64,000 bases of DNA from Zygnema cylindricum. Lineage: Eukaryota > Streptophyta > Zygnematophyceae > Zygnematales > Zygnemataceae. Positions within the stretch are counted from its first letter, which is position 1. Each line of letters opens with the position of its first letter. The notes under the pieces are model-generated. The model did not search any database and was not told the DNA's origin. It saw nothing but the letters and a program-made list of their open reading frames with translations. The translations under genes and the position numbers were made by a program. The stretch covers positions 29,572 through 93,571 of the forward strand of contig JBBHKE010001737.1 in assembly GCA_037447655.1 (NCBI GenBank), given 5' to 3'. Below are positions 1-10,511 of this stretch, piece by piece.

Positions 1-223
1 TCTCCCTCTCCCTCTCCCTCTCCGCTCCTCTCCGCTCCCGGACGGACGCAGAGCCTAACAGATCGCTCCGCGGTCTCCCGCCGTTCCGTCGAGCTGTGGC
101 GCCGGTTTCGTTTGCGGCACGGTCGGGTCCGGTGACTGTGCACCTCTCCCTTTCATCTCTTTCTCCTTCTTTTTCTCTTTCTTCTCTCACTCTCCCCTCT
201 CTCTCCCTGTCGCGTCCTTCCAG

Positions 224-510
224 GTATGGCGCCCACGTGTCAGTGGCCTGGGCTGGCACGGCGTTTGCTTTGGCCGCGGTGTCGAGCTGCCTTGCCGCCC
301 TCTGGCGCCTCGCTAGACAATCCGAGACGCAGGCAGGCCCTCGCCTCTCCTCGCCTCTCCCTCTCCCTCTCCCTCTCCCTCTCTCTCTCTCTCCCTCTCC
401 CTCTCCGTGCTTCTGATGGTTCTTGCTCTTTGTTGCGTTGTTTGGTTTCCCAATGGTTTGATCCTCGAAGTTGTGAAGCTCAGGCAAGGGCTTCTATTCA
501 GCAATTAAAT
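224..510 (+). CDS. candidate upstream exons of the histidine-kinase-like gene
   Basis: Tentative. After a possible acceptor ending CCTTCCAG (about 223), one frame encodes a hydrophobic stretch (VSVAWAGTAFALAAVSSC, then LAALWRLARQSETQ) that looks like a transmembrane helix followed by a basic cytoplasmic edge, ending near 332. A second short coding piece ends at a donor, AAT|GTAGGT, at 510 and reads ARASIQQLN. It joins in phase to the ARKLVQQLK that opens the exon at 804, giving a heptad-like coiled coil in front of the H-box. The intron between them (about 333-483) would need a GC donor or an unrecognised donor, and the true gene start lies further upstream or outside the window. Exon limits are guesses and a cDNA would be needed to settle them. 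Confidence 0.3.
349..406 (+). repeat. CT-rich low-complexity tract
   Basis: Nearly pure pyrimidine run built of CTCTCC hexamers; a shorter run of the same kind opens the window at 1-24. It may be the polypyrimidine part of an intron of the histidine-kinase-like gene downstream, but this is not provable from the sequence alone. Confidence 0.8.
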
Positions 511-803
511 GTAGGTGCTGTTGAGTATTAGTGTTTTGTGTGTTTCCTTATTTTTATTATAAAATTTTCCATCCTCCAAACTTGGTCGTTGTGTACTTTG
601 TCATGTATTTGCACGAAAGCGTGAAGCGCGTAAAAAGAAGGCGAAAAAACGTAACGAAACCAAATCAAACATAGAATAACTGAAAGAAAAAGCAGAAACA
701 ACCAAAAGAGAGCATGACGTAGCCAAAAAAAGTGTAAAAATAACCAGAATAAACGCCAAATACTGAAAACTGAAATCAGTTTCAATTTCCCTTGGAAATG
801 CAG

Positions 804-3793
804 GCAAGGAAGTTAGTTCAACAGCTAAAGGAAACCAAAAGAAGAGGGTCACAAACCGACACAAAAACCCAATTTCTCGCAAGTTTGTCGCACGAAGTTC
901 GGACGCCTCTCAACGGAATGATCGGTGAGACGAGGGCTTTTTGTCGTTGTTTTGTAATTTGTTTTAGTTTTAGTTTTAATTGGCTTTTTGGGGTGTTTTT
1001 TTTGGTTTTGATTTTTTATGACAGCCCTAAAAACCAAAACAAATGCGAAATACTAAAATCTGAAATTTTTTCACATGGAACGCAGGAATGCTCGGAAGCT
1101 TACAAGATGCGGAAGAACTAAGCGAGGAACAAAAAACAGTTGTCGATTTAGCGCTCGTTAGTAGTTGGTCTTTAACCGATTTCCTCGCGAAATTTGTTCT
1201 CGGTGAACTCGGTTTATCTCCCACCAAAAGTCCTTCAAGGAGACAATCTATTGATATGAGACTCTGGAGAAGGAGATCAATGGAGATTCTCTCACATATT
1301 CAAAAACATGAGGGAATTCGGCCGTCCATCGACAAACCAGAAAAAGACGACGAGAATCGTCCCAAAAAACATGATGAAAATTGTGGAGAAAAGGATGATA
1401 AGAATCGTGCAGAAAAGGACAAAGAGATCTGCGAGGCAGAGAACAGGTTTTTGGAAAACGGGGAGTTGTTAAAAAATAATTATCTAGATGGAGTTGGGGA
1501 GGTTGACAGGCGTGATGATGATGATGTAATGATGACGTCAGCAGTTTTGCCAGTATCACAGGAAGAGTTTGGGAGGGGAAATGGCGTAAGGGAGGAGGGG
1601 GGAGAGGGTGGGAGTTTGGAAGAAAACAAGAATCCCGACTGCGATGGAGATATGCGGTCGAAGAAAATGGTAGTGGAAACCGGAATCAGTACAGGAACGG
1701 AAAGGGAAAGAGATGTCGGTATTTTATCCGTGGATAGTCTGGATAAGTCTTTTAAAGTGGAGGAATATATCGATATAAGGTCACTTTCGGCACCAGAAAA
1801 TTTTATAGGAAATGACATGTCACTAGTTGAAAGCATAAAATATGGCATCAAAGTAGCGAAGGAAGAGGAGGAGAGAATCGAAATGATATTAGCTTCTCAT
1901 CTGAGCGAAGATGTTTTTGATTTAAGGGACAAAGAAGAGTGTCATAATAAAAATGGGAATGTTTTAAATTTACAATGTAAAATAGAAGAAAATGTTGACA
2001 AAAATTCCCCTTTCGATAAAAATTCTAATTGCAATCTTCTTCAGTTTTTTGATAAAGCAAAAAAATCATATCAAGAAACAGTAGACGATCGGATTGGTTC
2101 CAGGAATTCCACAAATTTGGATGAATTTTTGGAAAACCTTGTCGGGAATATGAATTCGGGTACGATGGAAAAGTTAGAAACTTCTCAGTCAAATGACGGA
2201 AAAAACGATGATTTCGATAGGGAAAAAGCGATTTTTGAAGAGAAAGAAATATGCGAATTTGATCATTCGATAAGTGAAACCGAAAAATTGGCTGACACCA
2301 AAAGAAGAGAGGCAGTAGAAATTAAAGATGTGACGTTTACGAATTATTCGCAACTTGACTTTCCAAATTCTCCTCCTTCACAAAAAAAGGAAGAAAAATT
2401 AGAAGATTTTACGATTTCAAGCCCTCGACTGCTGAAAGCTCCTCGTTCTCGACAAACGATAAAAAATCCTCGAAGTGTTTTTCCTTTGGGATCGCCAATT
2501 TTTGATGATAAAAAAGTGACAGTGAAAGAGAGTGAAGGAACGGGAACTCAAAACATTGTGAGACAAAGGAGTACAGTCAGAGAAAAGGAGACAATTGGGG
2601 AAGGAATGGACTTTCTGAGAGGCAAGAAAGTTCTGGTGAGATTTTTATTTGACATTTTTCTTTCTTCTACTTAATCAACGTCTTTTTTTTTTTTGGGATT
2701 TTAGAATTTTTTTAAAGGTTATCCAGTGTTCTTTTTTAAAGTTTTTGAGTGTTTTCTCAGGTTTATTTCTAGGGATGGATGGGAATTGAAGGTCCTTGTC
2801 TTCTTTTTTTGCCGGAGGATTTTCTCAACGTGATAGCGTAACCCTTATATATATATTTTTTTAGGAATTCATAATTGGTATATATATATATTTTTTTTTT
2901 TGGCTCGATAACTTTTGACAAAAAATGTCGGGTAAGTTGTTTGGTGTTTACAAGCTTATGGCTAAATTTTACGTTTCTTTTTGGTTTTCTTCTTATTTTC
3001 GGTGTTTCTTTTTCTTTTTTAGGTGGTGGACGATAATGCAGTAAATCGAAAAGTTATTGTGGCGAAACTGAAACCGTACGCATGTGAAGTCCTTCAAGCC
3101 GTGAATGGGAAGGAGGCGGTAGAGAAGCTCACACCCATCGGCAGGCATGGATTTGTGTGCGTCTTTATGGACCTTCAGGTACAAAAAAAATCGTAAAAAC
3201 ATCCATGAAATATCTATAAGAAGATATAGATATAGATCTATGTGTTTTTGTGTTAAAACACCCATTTTTAGTTTTTTTTGGAAGTTTTATCTGACATTTT
3301 TTACGCAGTTCCTTTGCTTTTCTTTTTTTTCACGGTTTAATGCAGTGAAAGATTTGGACCAAAAAAATCATGTTCGGATTATTATCCTGTCTGGACAAAA
3401 ACAAAAAACACAAAATCATGATGTGTTTCTTTTTTTTGTTCGTTATTTCTGTTTTTACTGTTGACATGTGGTTGGAAAAACAAAGTTAAAAAGTCAAAAT
3501 GTGGAACAAAATTTAAGAGGTTGATTAAAATATAGTGGGTTTAATGGGTTTTTTTTTTTTTATTGCAGATGCCGGTAATGGACGGTTACAATGCGACGAT
3601 AGAAATTCGACGGAGGGAAAAAGAAATCGAAAGTGTCGAGGGAAAAATTCACATTCCTATTTTTGCCGTCACAGCCGATGTTGTTTCTGGAGTTCGCGAA
3701 AAATGTATCGAAGTGGGAATGAATGATTTTTTAACAAAACCGTTGTCGAACGATCGTCTTCTTTCCACATTGCGAATGCTTGAATCGAAATAA
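804..3793 (+). CDS. hybrid histidine-kinase-like protein (HisKA plus receiver, no ATPase domain seen)
   Basis: Spliced gene with exons 804-924, 1086-2635, 3023-3178 and 3569-3793; introns 925-1085, 2636-3022 and 3179-3568 are GT-AG with T-rich ends, and all junction phases fit. The visible protein is 683 residues from 804, with its N-terminus in upstream exons. Residues 24-41 are an intact H-box (FLASLSHEVRTPLNGMIG; phospho-acceptor His codon at 891), followed by the second dimerisation helix (EELSEEQKTVVDLALVSS). About 450 residues of acidic, Lys/Glu/Asp/Ser-rich, apparently disordered sequence follow, and then a complete response-regulator receiver: VVDDN at residue 558, phospho-acceptor Asp in FMDLQMPVMDG at residue 607, the AVTAD switch region and the LTKPL lysine. 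No N, G1, F or G2 box of an HATPase_c domain is visible between them. The likely role is phosphorelay signalling, as an acceptor or transfer protein phosphorylated by a partner kinase. Start uncertain. Confidence 0.85.
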
Positions 3794-4604
3794 AGGGAGA
3801 AAAGTTTCGCGACTTTTTTTATTGTATTTTTGTTTTTTGTTTTGAGGAATTTGACAAAATGGTTGGTTTTTCAACGACAAATTTAAACGGAAAATCAATA
3901 TTCAAGCGAAGAATGGAGAGTCGGTTGGTTCTTTTACGGGTCGTTGAAGATTTTAAGTACTTCTTATTTTACGTAAAAAATCATTTTTTTTATAACCGCA
4001 TTTCTCGGAGGATTAGTACCGGATGCGGTATACTCGTCTTTGTTATTATTTTTTTGAGGGGATGAGGTTTAAAGGTTTTTTACCGTCTTTCCGGAGGACA
4101 AAACTGTCAAATTTAAATATCTTAACGAAGAAATTGTTTACTAACATTTTTTCGCAATTTCTCGAGTTTCTTTAATTTTAAAAACACTTTGAATTCTTTT
4201 TACAATTGCATTGCTTTCCTGTATTTTGGAACCAAGTATATTGCGCACAGAAACAATGTGGTTCAAATTTTTGGTTTCAATACCAATTTCGGACGTTATC
4301 CACTCTAATTGATGTCTTGGCATGGTTTCAATTTTTGGAAACCTTTGTTTTTTGGGAGGATGGGGGAGGAGGGAAGGGTGAGGGTGGGGGTGGAGATAGT
4401 TCCACAAATATTATGAAGGGTAAACAATCCGGTAATAATTTTGGTGATTATTCCCGAATATTGGTGTGTAAATATTTAAAACAAACATTATTGTCCTCGT
4501 AAATTAATGTCAGACAAAGTGGTATGTATATATGTATATGTATGCATATATAAATGTATATGTATATATATGCATGTATGTTGTCCAATTATTCCCCTTT
4601 GAGA
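3794..4604. other. intergenic sequence with AT microsatellite
   Basis: This stretch follows the receiver stop codon and probably includes the 3' UTR. No credible gene is visible; short open frames here have no family resemblance. At 4524-4580 there is a (TATG/TATA)-type simple repeat. Confidence 0.6.
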
Positions 4605-4664
4605 AGGCTTTCTATTCTTTGACAGGGCTTTCTATTCTTTGACAGGGCTTTCTATTCTTTGACA
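4605..4664 (+). repeat. 20-bp tandem repeat, 3 copies
   Basis: The unit GGCTTTCTATTCTTTGACAG is repeated three times head to tail, immediately before the truncated reverse transcriptase. It may mark the 5' junction of that insertion. Confidence 0.85.
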
Positions 4665-6461
4665 AGCAACCTTTCCTTCTCGACCGATAGTGATCTCATT
4701 CCTCTCTCCTCTGCGACTGGCACTCACCAAGGCGACCCTTTAGGCGGGCCCTTGTTCGCCCTCGCCCATTACCAGGCCCTTCGTGCTTCCGCAACCGCCT
4801 TCCCTTTTTGCCTTTTCCCTTCGGTTGCAGATGACACGCACATTATTGGGCCTAGAGAACAAATCGTGTTGGCATATGATTTTTTCAAGAAACGTTTAGC
4901 CGAACTGAACCTTTCAGTCCAGCCTTCGAAGTGTGTTATTTGGTATCCTCAGGATATTCCACTTTCTTTTACTCCCCATCTTCGTTTTCAAACCCCTTCT
5001 CCCTCCGATGGCATTCGTGTGCTTGGTTGCCCCATTGGTTCGGATACTTTCCCGACCCAATTCTTTGATGATGCTTTATAGACAGATTTGGCCCAGGAGG
5101 ACGACCTTCCTCACTTTCCCGATCCCCAAGTGGCTTTTGCTATGTTAACCATGTGTTTTCCCCACCGCCCTTCTTACCTTACTTGTACTTCTCCTCCCAC
5201 CTCGACGTTTGTCTCCTCTCTTTCCGCTTTTGACGATCGCCTCATAGACGTCCTCCACACCCTGTTAGGTCGTGGGGCATTCGATCGCGAGTCTGGGCCC
5301 TCAGCCCGCATTCAAGCTTCCCTCCCTGTCTCGATCGGGGGTTTGGGTCTATTATTGACTGCTCGTGTTGCTCCCGTTGCCTATTTGGGAAGATGGTGTC
5401 TCATTGCTTGTACTCTTGTTTCCCGTTTCTTGGCTGGGGACACCCCCGTTCTAGCTACCGTGGTCCCCCGAGTTTTAGACATTGTGTTCGCATTCCAACG
5501 GTCTCTATTGGACGCGTAACGTTCTCTATATCCTCATGCCCTAGTGGATTTGCCAATTCTCTCTACCCTTGTTACAAAATCGGTCGAGCGTGTCCAGAAA
5601 TCGATTTCCGATTGGGTTGTCGCCGCCAGTAAATTCGAGCTTCTCAAGGCGCTTCCCTCTGATTCTTCGCGTGCTCGTCTTCTATCTTGTTGTGGACCAA
5701 GATCTGGATCTTGCCTTTTGGCTACACCTATTTTGCCCACTCTCCGATTCTCACCTGCTCAGTTCACAACCGCCATCCGATTACGCCTTGGCCTCCACCA
5801 TCCTCCTTTACTTGGCTCTCTTGTATGTGCATGTGTTCATGTCTTGGGGCTCGATGGTGTCTATTTGCTTCATTGCTCCCATGGGGGAGATTTGATCCAG
5901 GCGCACGACACTATTCGCGATGCTGTTGCGACTATCGCTTTGGAGGGGGGCTTTTCTGTGCGTCGGTAGGTTTCTCACATTATTACCTCGCGTCGGATCG
6001 ATGTGGCTTTGCTTGATGGGGCCCGTTGCATTTTCGGTGATATTGTTTTGGCAAACCTTACTTCGGTTATGGTTGTTGGTCAGGTTGCTCGACATGTTGG
6101 TGTGGTAGCTCGTGATGTCGCTAAGTCGAAGGAGCGTGATTATGCTCACCGGAACCCTATGTATGACTTTATTCCGATGGCGGTCGAGATCTTTGGTTGT
6201 TTGGGTGTTGCAATGCACGAGTTTCTCTATACTTGCGCTCGACGTGCTTTCGAGCATCGAGGACCCAGGAGCCCTCCTCCTTCGGTCCTTACTTCTTTTT
6301 ACCGTCAACGCTTATCTGTGGCTTTACAGCGAGTGCTCGCTTCTATTCTCCTCCGATCGGCTCTCGGTGTTATGGATTGTCGCCGTGTTGCGGACCTCCC
6401 TCAACGTGCTCCCCCGGGCTGGGGCGACTCACGGGGTTGCTTTTTGTTGATTTTTAATTGA
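4665..6461 (+). pseudogene. non-LTR retrotransposon reverse transcriptase, 5'-truncated relic
   Basis: One continuous reading frame is broken by stops at 5079-5081, 5517-5519 and 5967-5969 and ends at 6461. It enters the RT palm just before motif B (THQGDPLGGPLFALA) and then has motif C as PSVADDTHIIGP, so the fingers and motif A are missing: a typical 5' truncation. A thumb-like region (RVLGCPIGSDTF), a conserved SIGGLGL stretch, a Cys/His region (RLGLHHP through HCSHGGDLIQAHD) and a VEIFGCL tail follow. No endonuclease is left. I recall the same RT family from plants and streptophyte algae. The region is markedly GC-richer than the copia sequence around it. Confidence 0.8.
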
Positions 6462-6691
6462 GTTGGGGTTGGGGTTGTAGTTTTGATTTTGTGAGTTGTC
6501 GTGCTTTTCATTTTGGGGTTTGGGTGCTTTTATTTGCCTTGTTGTTATTTCCTTTTTTGTTGTTGTGTTCCCGTCGCTCTCCTTGGTTTTTATTGTCATG
6601 GTAGTTTTTCGGTTTTGGCCATGCCACCCCTTTTGTACCCCCGGACTCAGATGGTTTACCATCGTGCTTTTTCATTTATCCTGCATCATTT
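6462..6691. other. 3' flank of the RT relic
   Basis: T/G-rich sequence with no gene. It presumably holds the 3' untranslated tail of the non-LTR element, but no poly(A) or clear target-site duplication is visible. Confidence 0.4.
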
Positions 6692-7156
6692 TGTTGTCCA
6701 CAGCCATTTCCAGCCATGGATTTACCCTCCGAACCCTCCGAAGCACCACAGACTACACCAAAAATAGCCTACTTTGAGTCCACTCAGAATTCTACAGAAT
6801 AAACAAAACAGGCTCAAACTACATGAACATATAGTTTCAAAGCCACTTAGTATTTCCACAAAATTTCATATAAAAGTACCAAACAGACTTATCACATTAC
6901 TCAGTCAAAGTTGCAGAAAAACAGTCTGCCAGAACTTTGATAAATCTGACCAGCTTCACAATGAAGCCCCAAGAAAACCAAAAACACAATAGTTCTGTGA
7001 ATTTAACACATTATTACCAATACAATGAGGAACACACATGCAAATTTTCAGATAATTCTGCCTATATATCTGAGAGCAATCCTTAGATGAAAATTACCAA
7101 AAAGGAGCAAAAACAGTTTTTGTTCAAAAAGTTCCTAAGTCCAAAATGACTAAGTC
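6692..7156 (-). repeat. inverted copia-A-type LTR relic (first part)
   Basis: Read on the minus strand, this matches the 3' portion of the Copia-A LTR. It has the same terminal ATGGCTG...GGACAACA segment (here 6692-6725) and the shared block GGCAGACTGTTTTTCTGCAA. It is cut by the hAT-like insertion at 7157, and similar sequence resumes at 8635 for roughly 100 bases before similarity fades. The far end is not recognisable and no internal region is attached, so it may be a solo LTR. Confidence 0.65.
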
Positions 7157-8634
7157 CTACATAGTAGTGTTGGGTATCGAGGACCTTTTGCCGATATTCG
7201 ATATAAATATCGAATTTCAGGTACCCGATAATCGATATATCGCTTCGATATATCGAAAATCAAAATATCGCGATATATCGGCGATATATCGTCAATATAT
7301 CGTATCGACGATATATCGAGGCATTAAAAATAAAATAAAATGAAAAGTTTCACAAGTCTCCAAAGTCACGTGCCTTCGGACAAGGTGACCGTGAAATCTT
7401 TTCCAAAAATAAATACGGTTTTTTCCTGGAAGTCAACAGAGTGAAGGAGATCTCTGAGGTACATTGACGCGGTACACTTGTGAAGTACACGTACATAATA
7501 CGCAAGTACGGATTTCCATACGAAAATGGTCGGTTTTCAAATCTTTGACGATTTTAGAGATTTGATCGTCAGCTTACAAAGAACCACTCAAATAAAAACA
7601 CATATGTGAAAACTTGTTTACAGAAGATACGCGATGTTAACCGAGGCCTTTGTAATACATAAATTTTGTTGTCCGTACTATTACATAGACCTCCTCATGT
7701 AACCATACCCCGAATAAGTAATAAATGAATTACATAATTTGTACTTTTTGTCGGTTAGATTTTGCGGCGTCTACCTTTAAGTCACGGAACGAAAATCACG
7801 TAGTAAGTGGCGTATCAAACAATTTGTTTCTTTCGCTTAAATAACATATTATATTAAAATATAAAACATTAAATTTTTAAAAAAACTATATATCGCGATA
7901 ATTTATGTTGGTCTCGATATGATATATCGAGGAGTCTGCTCAATCGATATTCGATGTATCAAATATCGAAATTATCGTGATATGAATTTACCCGATACCC
8001 AACACTACACCGCGAATCGTAATTAGAGTAAATTACTCTAATTCGGTCGCTCGAAATTTCGACTCTATGACATCAAATAGAGTAAATGATTCTAATTTTT
8101 TCATTATTCTAATTTAGGTAAGTTTAATTAGCGTAACAGAATTGTAATATAGGTTCGTTTTAAATAGTGTGGAGTACGGATGACGTTCGACCGTGCAAAA
8201 ACTGTACTTTTTTAAGTAAAAAAGTACAAATAATGATTTAATACAATCGCGCTCGCACGTGAAATCGGACTAAGCGAAAAATCAATCACATCGAAAAAAA
8301 GCCGTTCGCATAACTCTCGTCCATCGACAGCATCGTCGTCAGTGTGAACATTAACTTACATTCAGCGCGACAAATAATACTAGCGTCATAATGACGTCAA
8401 AAATATACGGACTGACAGATTTTGTACTTCTACGTAATTTAGTGTTCATAATTTCAGCGCGGATAATTATTGCCGACATAACCCAATATAGAGTACTTAA
8501 ATAAATTAGAGTAAACTTCGACTGTGAAAAAGTTCTATCACATAAATTAGAGTTCATTACTCTAATTGTTTTTTTTGGTTTTTTTACTCTAATTTTTTCA
8601 TTACTCTAATTACGATTCGCGGTGTACTACATAG
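7157..8634. mobile_element. hAT-like non-autonomous DNA transposon with 8-bp TSD
   Basis: The element is 7165-8007, with perfect 15-bp inverted ends TAGTGTTGGGTATCG. Its 8-bp target duplication CTACATAG lies at 7157-7164 and 8627-8634. The right TSD is displaced because another transposon sits at the element's terminal TA (8006-8007). Both subterminal regions (about 7190-7320 and 7890-7990) are packed with palindromic CGATATATCG/ATATCG motifs, as expected of transposase-binding subterminal repeats. There is no transposase ORF, so it must move in trans. An 8-bp TSD and TAGTG ends fit hAT. Confidence 0.85.
8008..8624. mobile_element. Tc1/mariner-like MITE inside the hAT end
   Basis: 617-bp element with 24-bp inverted ends (CACCGCGAATCG at the outside), flanked by TA at 8006-8007 and 8625-8626. 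Taking it out, with one TA, restores the hAT 3' end directly next to that element's TSD. The interior (an AAATAG-GTGGAGTACGG block and an ACTTTTTTAAGTA block) matches a second MITE at 11087-11626. No transposase is encoded. Confidence 0.85.
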
Positions 8635-10082
8635 TATACACTAGAGCTTACTACTAACTGTACGGGGGCATACTAGCCGTACGTCATCAATCAACTACCT
8701 CTATTAATGTGAGTATACTCGAATACTTCGTGATATGTCAAAACTAATAGATCTACACTATTAATTAATACACATAGGACAAAACATTGTTGTAAATATT
8801 TACAAACACCACGGATTTCGTCAAAAGAATCTGGACCGTCCAAAACAAATATCATGTGATGGACGCAATTTCGCGTCTCTCACCAAAATGACCAAACTGA
8901 CGCCGCCGCCGTCCGTATCTCTTATTCAACATAATTGATGTCGTGTCACGTGGTCACATAATCCACTTGACGAACTGACGTCACCTCATCCAAATTAGTC
9001 AGTACTGGCGGCGTCCTTTTCACTCAATGTCGCTCACTCCACTATCAGTTCGAATTCCTTTCGTCATATTATGATTCGTACCTGCGGCGTACCTTTCCAA
9101 AACATTCCAGATCGGATCGCTTCGCGATCCGTCGTACATTTGACTCATATATTCCGTATCTTTCTTTACGTTTGTTTGCGCCATTCAAATAATTCCGTAC
9201 ATCCCAAAACAATTAGTACCATTACTCCCCCAATTCGCAAATCCATTCGAACCTCCACAGTAAATGAAGATAGCATACGCAATAAAAATCGCGTCATTGT
9301 ATTCACGAAACATTGTGTACGCACGAAACGTCGCTTATGCTCGAAACTAAGGGTAAGGTTCCATTAGGGAAAAAATGTCGTTGTCTACTGAAAGCCGTAC
9401 TCTTTCGTACAGTGCCGTACCAGAAAAAATATAATGTCAGAAAAACAAGCCTACTGAATGAGGGATTTAATTCTCCATGTTTATGGGCGTAAACGTGGAA
9501 TCGTCGGATGCATAATCAGATACGCCATGGTCTGACAATTTCATTTCGCAACAAGTGACCCGGAGTAGGTTAATTCTTTGCGCCTGAACGAATAGCATCG
9601 TGCCTTGTGGAAAAGTGCACAAATATCCATGACGACCGCGCGACCAGGGGGGTACACGTCGTATATGACATGTGCCTTCCACCAAGGAGGATGCGAGGCC
9701 ATCGAAAGACGCAAGAAAATCTTTGACGGATGATATTGTTTCACGCGTTTGTCGCCATCCACTAACCATTTTGACATTTTTGTGCGCTTAAACAAATCTT
9801 AAGTTTCAACAGCCCGTACAGATTTTATTCAATACGTCGTACGAGTCACTTTTTACCTTCACTGGTACGAATATGTGGTCACAATTTGCTGTCAGAGATT
9901 CTTTAAAGATTTCCAGAATCGTATTCATCTATTACGTGGACTAATCAAGTTTCGCCATGCAAATAAGATGTCGGTTACTGACCCGACACAATGGAACGAT
10001 GGCTTAGTAAACGATTTTTTGACGTTTACTGAGACCACGTAATGGAACAACGCTCTAACTTTTCAAAAACAACACATTTCAT
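8635..10082. other. no recognisable gene
   Basis: The first 100 bases continue the inverted copia-A-type LTR. The remainder is non-coding, rich in GTAC-containing words, and has no ORF or repeat I can assign. Confidence 0.5.
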
Positions 10083-10174
10083 ATACAGATATATATACAT
10101 ATATATACATATATATATACATATATATATACATATATATATATACACATATATATATACACACATATATATAT

Positions 10175-10253
<79 letters not shown>
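10083..10253. repeat. AT/ATAC microsatellite
   Basis: Simple repeat of ATATATAC units passing into about 70 bases of pure AT. Open frames here (IYIYIY proteins) are artefacts. Confidence 0.95.
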
Positions 10254-10261
10254 TAATTTGG

Positions 10262-10511
10262 CTAAGGGCACGGTTCCGTGTACGTCGAGGCAATCCGTGT
10301 ACGTCGAGGCAATCCGTGTACGCCGAGTTATAAATTTCAAAAATTTGGCTAACTTCAAGGATCCGTGAACGCCGAGTCAATCCGTGTACGTCGAGTTAGA
10401 AATTTTTAAAATTTGGTTAACTACTAGGATCCGTGAACGCTGAGTCAATCCGTGTACGCCGAGTTAGAAATTTCGAAAATTTGACTAACTACCAGGATCC
10501 GATCCGTGTGC
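10262..10511 (+). repeat. 68-bp tandem array interrupted by Copia-A
   Basis: The unit starts repeat at 10325, 10393 and 10461, exactly 68 bp apart. Each unit contains GAGTTAGAAATTT, GGATCCGTGAACGC and ATCCGTGTACGCCG. A 22-bp sub-repeat (CCGTGTACGTCGAGGCAAT core) stands before the first full unit. Copia-A is inserted within a unit: TGTAC at 33074 and CGCCG after it continue the broken unit on the far side. Confidence 0.9.

Noticed and set aside
226-531. A 101-residue protein over the CT-rich tract
   Set aside because: Ser/Leu runs come from CTCTCC repeats; only the two short segments described as candidate exons look plausible.
4141-4407. Short open frames downstream of the receiver exon
   Set aside because: No similarity to any family, composition like the surrounding non-coding AT-rich DNA.
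10026-10380. Open frames encoding Ile-Tyr repeats on both strands
   Set aside because: They are translations of the AT/ATAC microsatellite and carry no coding signal.
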